NCBI GenBank assembly: GCA_023105745.1
Contig: JALGQZ010000009.1
Location: 31,846,107-31,910,106, forward strand
From: Austropuccinia psidii
Lineage: Eukaryota > Basidiomycota > Pucciniomycetes > Pucciniales > Sphaerophragmiaceae
Direction: 5' to 3'
Length of the DNA stretch: 64,000 bases
The position numbers and the translations under genes were made by a program. The notes below the pieces were generated by a model. The model was not told the origin of the DNA. It ran no database searches and was given only the letters and a program-made list of their open reading frames with translations. Within the stretch, counting starts at the first letter, position 1. The number at the start of each line of letters is the position of its first letter. Shown piece after piece: positions 57,774 to 64,000 of the stretch.

Positions 57774-59271
57774 TGTCAGGGTGAGTCTATGTAGAAGCTT
57801 AAAAACAGTAAATACAAGCTAGTACTATGACTGTGACACGTCAAAATAAGTAATAAAAATTCTTCAGGTCCTACTGCTACGTGGTAACAGTGGTGATGAG
57901 TCTATTGAGGACCTGGGTTGCAATGTTCTAATATCTTTGACTGTAAAGAGACACTACAATAATTATATTTAATTATATCTTTGAGTATTCTAAGGACACT
58001 ACTGATGATTAACAGTCTTGTCACGTAAGAATATATAATAAAAAGATAAGATGAGGATTTTTGAAGGCAAAAACCCTTCTTTTTATATCTTTCAAGACTG
58101 TCAAGAGTTATTTACTCTTCACACGTCAGAGGAGTGAAAATTTTCACTCCATTGGCCAGTCTGTGGTTCTGGATCCTCAATTCTGACGTCAGTAGAGGCA
58201 GAATTGTGGTTTTGGGACCACAAATGATCATTCTGGATCAATACAGGATGAAAAAACTTTTCACCTGCCACGTCAGCACTTGGATGACGTTGTTCTGGTG
58301 TTTGTATGACCAATACTAGTCATTCTGGGCGGGTTTAAGCTTTGAACAACCATTATTTTGAGTATTAAGACTGTACTGGTTGGTACAGGTTTGGTACAGG
58401 CCAGTATTGGCCAAAAAACTTCCAACCAAGATATCTTGGTCAGTTTTTGAGATATCAAGAAACTAAGAGCACAGAATTGAAGGGCTTAATGAGCTCTTCA
58501 ATTTGGTATGCTTCATGTTTACCCTTCTTTCAAATAGCAAAAGTTATAAGGGTTTTAAGTTTTTGGATGTATTTTTGTACATCAGTATGAGGCTTCAAAA
58601 ACTTCCATACCAGATATCTTCTTCAATTTGGAAGATATCTGTATTCTGATGATACAGTTTTGTAGGGCTTGATTAGCCCTACAGTTTGGTATGTGACACT
58701 GTACAGTTGTATGAGTGTATGCCAAAGATACAGGGGTTTGTTTATTTTCTTATTTTCAGAATATCTGTATTTTGGTTATTAAACCTTTGAACCAAGATCT
58801 CTCAGTCAATTTAAGAGATACAGAGGTCTAAGGTGTCTCAAATTAAAGCTCTTGTTGAGATCTTTAATTTGGTTATACGTTTGCACAGTTTTGTACAAGC
58901 CCTCTTTGACTTTCAGGGGGACTTGGTTTTGAAAATGAGGTTATATGGTATCTCCAGTTGTAGTGGTGTTACAACAACATGGATGATATCATTGTGTAGC
59001 TCTCTATGTGAGCTTTAAGAAAAATACCATTTTGGTATAGGATAACTTAAATATGCATAAGTTAGATGAGAGGTGAAAATAAGGGTTTTGACTTGTTTAT
59101 TCTCCTCTAGGTTTCCTTATTCTGTTTGGATAAGGTTGGTGTTTAATGTAAGAGGGTTGTTTTCTCTTAATTATTACCTGTATTGACTATGTTTGTTCAA
59201 TACTTGTCATACCATTATTTATGGTATGTTGGATGTCATGCTAGTGCTCTGTTTTGAGTCACAGGCTGACA
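57774..59271 (-). repeat. 3' LTR of element F
   Basis: 1498 bp. It opens TGTCAGGGTGAGTCTATGTA and ends TTTTGAGTCACAGGCTGACA, sharing both ends and some interior blocks (GGTATTTGG- and GATGAGAGGTGAAAAT-type) with the element B LTR. The small frames inside it are unsupported. Confidence 0.85.
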
Positions 59272-59290
59272 TACCCTCCCTCAAAAGAAG
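59272..59290 (-). promoter_or_regulatory. Polypurine tract of element F
   Basis: The minus strand reads CTTCTTTTGAGGGAGGGTA directly before the LTR, the same design as element B. Confidence 0.8.
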
Positions 59291-59295
59291 GCTCA

Positions 59296-62200
59296 TCATT
59301 GATGAGACTCTTCAGCCCTCTTGGAGGCTCTGAATCTTCTGAGGTGTATTTGTCCATCTGGGATTTCTTTCTCAGTTAGCCATTTGTCTTTATCTGCTGG
59401 TTGATTCTTAAATCTAACCAGGTATTGCCTGTTGTCTTTCCCATTGATTCTGATCTTCCTGGCTTTAATGATCTTTTTCACTGGTCCAGGTGAGTCATCT
59501 TCCTCTACCAATCTTTCATGGGTGACTGTCTTCTTCCTGTCAGGGAATTTCTCCTCATCTGTCTGGTGATAAGGTTTGACCAGGCTCACAGGGAAAACTG
59601 GGTGTTTCCTAGAGAACTCTTTGGTCAGGTTGACCTCTACTGCATTCTTTCCTATCAATTTGATAATGGTGAATGGTCCTATGAATGAGTCTCTCATCTT
59701 CTTGGGTCCTTTTAGGTTGTTGAAGTTAAGAGTTGAGATTAGAACTTGGTCTCCTTCTTTGAAATCAGGTTCTTGGTGACTTTTATCATATCTCTGTTTG
59801 TTATATAATTTGGCTTCAGCCACACATTGCTCTGCTTTTTCACAGGCAGTCTTCCACATTGTGTGAAAGTCTTTAGCTGTAGGATGTACTGAGAGGAGGT
59901 TCTTCTTCAAGTAATCTACTGGAAGTAGTGGGTTCCATCCTTTCTCTAATGTGGCAGGGGTTTTTCCTGTCACTGAGTGTATACTTGTGTTGTATGCCAA
60001 TTGCACAGCTGGTAGGAGGGTTACCCAGTCATGGGTATATCCCTCATTGTCTTTATATTCCATGCCATATGCACAAAACCTTCTAATGATGTCTTCCAAT
60101 GTTTGGATCATTCTTTCTGCTAGACCATCTGTTTGTGGATGGTAAGCTGTGGAAAATGCTAGTTTGGTTCCCAGCATCTCATATAGATTAGTCCAAAATT
60201 CTGATGTGAATTTAGGGTCTCTGTCACTAATTATAATTCTTGGGACTCCACAGTTAGCTATCACATTGTTCCAGAACAATATGGCTGTGTCCATTGCTGT
60301 GTCCTCTTTGTGACAGGGGAGACATCTGACACTCTTGCTATACCTGTCTACTACTACTAGGCATGCATTAAAGCTGTCTTTTCCTCCAGGGACCAGGCCT
60401 GTTACCCAATCCATGTTTATTATTTCCCAGGGGTGTTTGGGCTCCTCTATACTCTGGAGTAATCCATATCTTTTGCCATGACTTCTGTTGGCTTTTTGGC
60501 ATCTGGTACAAGTGTTTATGTATTCACTCAAGTCTTGTTCCCACTTTGGCCACCAAGCTGTGCTAAAGACTCTTTCTTTAGTTCTTTCTTCACTCATATG
60601 TCCCATGTATGGGCAGTCATGGCATTCCTGTAGTATGAGGGAAATGTGTTCTCTACTTATTATTACCAGGGCACTTGTGTGTTTTTCCCTATGGTACAGT
60701 AGGTCATCTATCAGAAAAAATCTATTTTCTTTAAAGTTTTTGAGCCATGGTTCTTCCAATTGACTCTCTAGTTCAGGACTCCTGTACTTTTGTTTTAGTA
60801 GTTGTATCAATATACTACACTGTTTGTGTTTATTGTATGCTGATTGTACTATGCTAAAGAATTCTGTATTCAGATTAGAGGAGCTGATTCCCAGTATGGG
60901 TATCTCTTTAATCTCCCCATAGCTCTGTGCTGGGTTTGATGAATCATTCCCTAATGCCCAGTTTGATAGTTTGAAGTTCTTTCTCCTGTCTATCTCCATG
61001 CATTGTATAGGTATCTTGGCCCCATTTTCTGGGTCATATGCTGGATTTTCTTGGTCATTCTTCAGTGGCCACCTGCTGAGACCATCTGCATTAGTATGAC
61101 TTTTCCCTTCTTTATAGATGATAGTCATATTCCCTCTGTATTCTTGTATGGCTATTTGCCACCTAAGCATGTGTCTGTTTGTTGTTTTCATGTTCAACAG
61201 TGACTTGAGGGCTGTGCAGTCAGTAAAAACTTCAAATACTGCTCCTTCTAAGTAGTAATGGAGTTTTTCTAATGCCCATACCAAGCATAGACATTCTGTC
61301 TGAGTAGCTCCATATCTAGCTTCTGAGTCTTTCAGTTGTCTTGAGATATAGCAAATTACTCCTTCTTTGGGTATGCCATCTACTAGTTGCCTCTGGTGTA
61401 GTGCTGCTCCTAGCCCTTGGCTACATGCTGCATCTATGTATAGTTTGAATGGTAGTTCAAAATCAGGCATCATTAGGACAGGGGCATTGGTCAGTTCATG
61501 TTTGATCTTTTCAAATGCATCCCTTCTTTCCTTGGTAATTTCAAAGACCACATCTTTTGAGCACAGTTTGTATAGGCTACTAGTGATGTGTGCAAAGTTC
61601 TTTATGTGGCTTCTGTAGTAGCTGGCAAAGCCCAAAAAAGATTGCATTTCTTTGATGTTCTTTGGTACTGGTTTCTTTAGTACTGCAGCAACTTTATTTT
61701 GGTCTATAGCTAGACTTAAACCTGAAACTTTGTGTCCTAGGGCTAGCAGTTCTTGCTGTCCAAAGTTACATTTCTTAAGAGATATCTTCATATTGATTGG
61801 TGTGCATTTTCCCAATACTTTATCAATTTTCTTCACATGGTCTTCCCATGTTTCTGAGTATATTATGATATCATCAATGTACACTACCATCCACCCTTCC
61901 ATTATTTCATCTTGAAATATGGTATCCATCATCCTCTGAAAATGGGCTGGTGCATTCTTAATGCCAAATGGCATTCTGGTGTATTCATATATGCCCATAT
62001 GGCATATAATTCTTAGCAATTTGATGGAATCTGGTTTTACCCCATTCTGGTGAAAACCTTTCATGCAGTCCATTTTTGTAATGAACTTGGCTTTTGCTAG
62101 TTTATCTAGTGCATGTGGTATCCTTGGGATGGGGTACCTATCTGCTTTGGTGTAATTATTCAAAGCCCTGAAGTCACCACATAGTCTGGATTTACCATCA

Positions 62201-64000
62201 TGCCATGTTATAAGGACTGGTGTAGTGACCTCTACTATCTCATTATGTCCTATCTTTCTTATTACCCCCATTTCTAGGAGTTCATTGATGTGTTTCTCAA
62301 TTTCTTTCCTAGTTTCCATGCTGGCTGGGTATGGTGGTCTCCTAAGCATAGGTGGATATGGTCTTTCTACATCCAGATATAATTCTATATCATGTCCTTT
62401 GATTTTTCCTAGTGGTTCATCTCCTATTGCAAAAGCTCCTCTGTGCTTTCTCAATACTTTCAGTAAGTTGAGTTTCATCTTACTGGTGAGTTGAGTGCCA
62501 TATTGGGCCTCTTTGAATTCTTCCACTAGTTCTTTCAAGGTATTATCATTTGTTATATGGTTAATGTCAAAGGAAAATTTTTTATCTTTGTTTGTACCTA
62601 TGGTAAGATATCTGTTTTTACTATTGCAAATATCCATACCATACATTCTTTGGTACTCTGTACCTAGTAAGAATCCTTGTACATGTGCATTTTCTAGAAC
62701 TACAAATTCAGGTTCCAGTCTGATATTTCCTTTTTGGTGTGGGATAATTATCTCTTTGATTATTGTCCCTAGTGAGTGCATTTTGCCTGATGCACTTTTG
62801 AAGTTTCTGGCTTTTGTTGGGATTATATCATCTTCCCATTTGGGGAAATGTTGTTCCAAGTATTCTTTTGCCACTATGGAGCAACTTGCTCCTGTGTCAA
62901 TGATCATTGGATGTTTACAGTTCTCAATGTAAACTGTCAATTTTGTAGGTGTTCCATGAATGAATCCCATCCCTCTATTGGGGGTTACCAGGAATGTTTG
63001 TGCATTCTGTGTGTGCTTACAGAGCTCTTTGTCTGTTGTTATTTGTGGTATGCCTGAATCCAATTCAATGTCTTGTATATCAAGTGAACTTTCTTCATTG
63101 CATTCCACTATGTATTCTTCTATGGTATCAGGTTCACTTTGTGATTCTGCTCTCATACCATTTCCCATGCTGTCAGAATCAGATCTTTCACCTGTTTGTT
63201 CTTCTTCTGATTCTTCATCAATTGCATATATTTTCTTTTTTGGTTTTTTGCAATTGTTGGCATAATGGTCTGGTGAACCACAGTTGTGGCACACATATTT
63301 CTTTTTTGGGGTTTCTTTCCCTTTTTCTTTGTTTGTCTCTTTAACTTCAGACCTCTTGTCTTTGAAGTTTGGTTTGAAAGATGTGTACCTTCCTATGGAG
63401 GTCTTTTTTCTCACATCTTGTATGACATTTGCTATGTCATCAATGCTGCTGATGTTGTTGCATCTGCATTTGACTGCATGTTCTAGATCTCCTGGCAATT
63501 TTGTCAGGAGTTTATGGTTTCTCATTTCTATTGTCATATTGGGATCAATAGCTTTTAGCCTCTTTGTTTGTTTGAGGCACCATTCATAAGGGTCTTTTTC
63601 TGTGGAGTATCTATCACTTTCAAAGGACATGGCTTTTTGCCAGATCCAGCTACCATTGCTATACTTTTGTATAATCTGGTTCCTCCACCATGGCCAGCTT
63701 TTCCTGCCATGTATTCCTTTCATTTCAGTATACCATATGTTTGCATGGCCTCTGAATGCTGTGTTGAGTCTTGTTGTGATCCAGTAGTCTGGTATCTTTG
63801 GGACATCAACAAAGAGTCCATCAATATAGTCAATGATCTCCATATGGTCATATTCCCCTATTCCTGAGAACTTTGGCCAGTTTGTTACTTCTGGTAACTG
63901 TTTCAGTGCCTGTTTCTCTGAATAGTTGAGATTTTCCCCATCTTGGTACACTGACTCTGATCTTAACTTTGGAATCTGATATTCAGGTTCCTGGTCATAG
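59296..64000 (-). CDS. Gag-Pol polyprotein of element F, 5' end beyond window
   Basis: An open frame of more than 1560 codons. The apparent start at 63951 is only a GTG codon; the frame stays open to the window edge ([15 protein letters not shown] upstream), so gag continues outside. Domains, counted from 63951: gag core with [20 protein letters not shown] (about 30), CCHC knuckle [14 protein letters not shown] (about 219-232), retropepsin [12 protein letters not shown] (about 350), RT with YIDDIIIYS (about 690), RNase H with [16 protein letters not shown] and [10 protein letters not shown], integrase HHCC ([16 protein letters not shown] to TCTRC) and DDE core ([31 protein letters not shown]), then a chromodomain-like end with [15 protein letters not shown]. 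All visible active sites are intact and there is no stop, so this copy may be autonomous. Confidence 0.94.
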   Translation of the reverse strand, partial: YDQEPEYQIPKLRSESVYQDGENLNYSEKQALKQLPEVTNWPKFSGIGEYDHMEIIDYIDGLFVDVPKIPDYWITTRLNTAFRGHANIWYTEMKGIHGRKSWPWWRNQIIQKYSNGSWIWQKAMSFESDRYSTEKDPYEWCLKQTKRLKAIDPNMTIEMRNHKLLTKLPGDLEHAVKCRCNNISSIDDIANVIQDVRKKTSIGRYTSFKPNFKDKRSEVKETNKEKGKETPKKKYVCHNCGSPDHYANNCKKPKKKIYAIDEESEEEQTGERSDSDSMGNGMRAESQSEPDTIEEYIVECNEESSLDIQDIELDSGIPQITTDKELCKHTQNAQTFLVTPNRGMGFIHGTPTKLTVYIENCKHPMIIDTGASCSIVAKEYLEQHFPKWEDDIIPTKARNFKSASGKMHSLGTIIKEIIIPHQKGNIRLEPEFVVLENAHVQGFLLGTEYQRMYGMDICNSKNRYLTIGTNKDKKFSFDINHITNDNTLKELVEEFKEAQYGTQLTSKMKLNLLKVLRKHRGAFAIGDEPLGKIKGHDIELYLDVERPYPPMLRRPPYPASMETRKEIEKHINELLEMGVIRKIGHNEIVEVTTPVLITWHDGKSRLCGDFRALNNYTKADRYPIPRIPHALDKLAKAKFITKMDCMKGFHQNGVKPDSIKLLRIICHMGIYEYTRMPFGIKNAPAHFQRMMDTIFQDEIMEGWMVVYIDDIIIYSETWEDHVKKIDKVLGKCTPINMKISLKKCNFGQQELLALGHKVSGLSLAIDQNKVAAVLKKPVPKNIKEMQSFLGFASYYRSHIKNFAHITSSLYKLCSKDVVFEITKERRDAFEKIKHELTNAPVLMMPDFELPFKLYIDAACSQGLGAALHQRQLVDGIPKEGVICYISRQLKDSEARYGATQTECLCLVWALEKLHYYLEGAVFEVFTDCTALKSLLNMKTTNRHMLRWQIAIQEYRGNMTIIYKEGKSHTNADGLSRWPLKNDQENPAYDPENGAKIPIQCMEIDRRKNFKLSNWALGNDSSNPAQSYGEIKEIPILGISSSNLNTEFFSIVQSAYNKHKQCSILIQLLKQKYRSPELESQLEEPWLKNFKENRFFLIDDLLYHREKHTSALVIISREHISLILQECHDCPYMGHMSEERTKERVFSTAWWPKWEQDLSEYINTCTRCQKANRSHGKRYGLLQSIEEPKHPWEIINMDWVTGLVPGGKDSFNACLVVVDRYSKSVRCLPCHKEDTAMDTAILFWNNVIANCGVPRIIISDRDPKFTSEFWTNLYEMLGTKLAFSTAYHPQTDGLAERMIQTLEDIIRRFCAYGMEYKDNEGYTHDWVTLLPAVQLAYNTSIHSVTGKTPATLEKGWNPLLPVDYLKKNLLSVHPTAKDFHTMWKTACEKAEQCVAEAKLYNKQRYDKSHQEPDFKEGDQVLISTLNFNNLKGPKKMRDSFIGPFTIIKLIGKNAVEVNLTKEFSRKHPVFPVSLVKPYHQTDEEKFPDRKKTVTHERLVEEDDSPGPVKKIIKARKIRINGKDNRQYLVRFKNQPADKDKWLTEKEIPDGQIHLRRFRASKRAEESHQ

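Larger units (their letters stand above)
57774..64000 (-). mobile_element. Element F: Ty3-type element, relative of B, open at window edge
   Basis: A minus-strand element with its 3' LTR at 57774-59271, polypurine tract and a long open gag-pol frame that leaves the window. The LTR ends (TGTCAGGGTGAG...CACAGGCTGACA) resemble element B. It is inserted in the leader of the older element I-like copy; the left target site reads AGTGT (57769-57773). Its intact frame marks it as younger than B. Confidence 0.92.

Overview
This window is repeat-dominated fungal DNA, most likely from a rust fungus (Pucciniales). Three things suggest this. The retrotransposon polyproteins, especially a chromovirus gag beginning MPVQHSPPARQTRSQ, match from memory families that fill the very large genome of the myrtle rust Austropuccinia psidii. 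A decayed Tet-like 2OG-Fe(II) oxygenase of the kind expanded in rusts is present. One decayed host-like gene has introns of 66-73 bp. The species call is recognition from memory, not a search. I see no rRNA, no convincing functional tRNA, no bacterial features and no intact single-copy host gene.

Layout. (1) 1-9001: element I, a young Ty3-type element on the minus strand. It has a partial 3' LTR (1-735), one long gag-pol frame (759-6620) and a complete 5' LTR (7161-9001). (2) 9002-13336: old flanking DNA with two pseudogenes (a spliced family of unknown function, and the oxygenase) and a 40-bp minisatellite. (3) 13337-43648: a three-level nest. The outermost element A (plus strand) encodes gag and protease, but I find no reverse transcriptase or integrase in it. 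Its right LTR is split by element B (23029-42009, minus strand), flanked by the 5-bp duplication GGTTT. Element B's gag is split by element C (29548-38833, minus strand, a chromodomain Ty3 element), flanked by the duplication CAGAT. (4) 43649-49200: decayed DNA with remnants of an unrecognised minus-strand gene and low-complexity tracts. (5) About 49200-53923: element D, a heavily decayed plus-strand relative of C, with a solo LTR inserted in its gag (49722-51233). (6) 53924-57773: a rearranged LTR of an element I-like family, in which an integrase fragment lies between two copies of a segment of about 950 bp. It is followed by a primer-binding-like site and a short leader. (7) 57774-64000: element F, a minus-strand relative of B whose gag-pol frame is open to the window edge.

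The window records successive waves of insertion. LTR-pair divergence falls with nesting depth (A largest, then B, then C), and element I, with one mismatch seen in 735 bp, is the youngest. Intact coding capacity is seen only in elements I and F. Many disruptions in the others are C-to-T type changes (CGA or CAA to stop, TGG to stop), as expected from cytosine deamination or RIP-like mutation. Elements I, B and F share a gag-protease-RT-RNase H-integrase-chromodomain plan. Elements I, B and the rearranged copy at 57476 also share a similar primer-binding motif, so they look like lineages of one clade.
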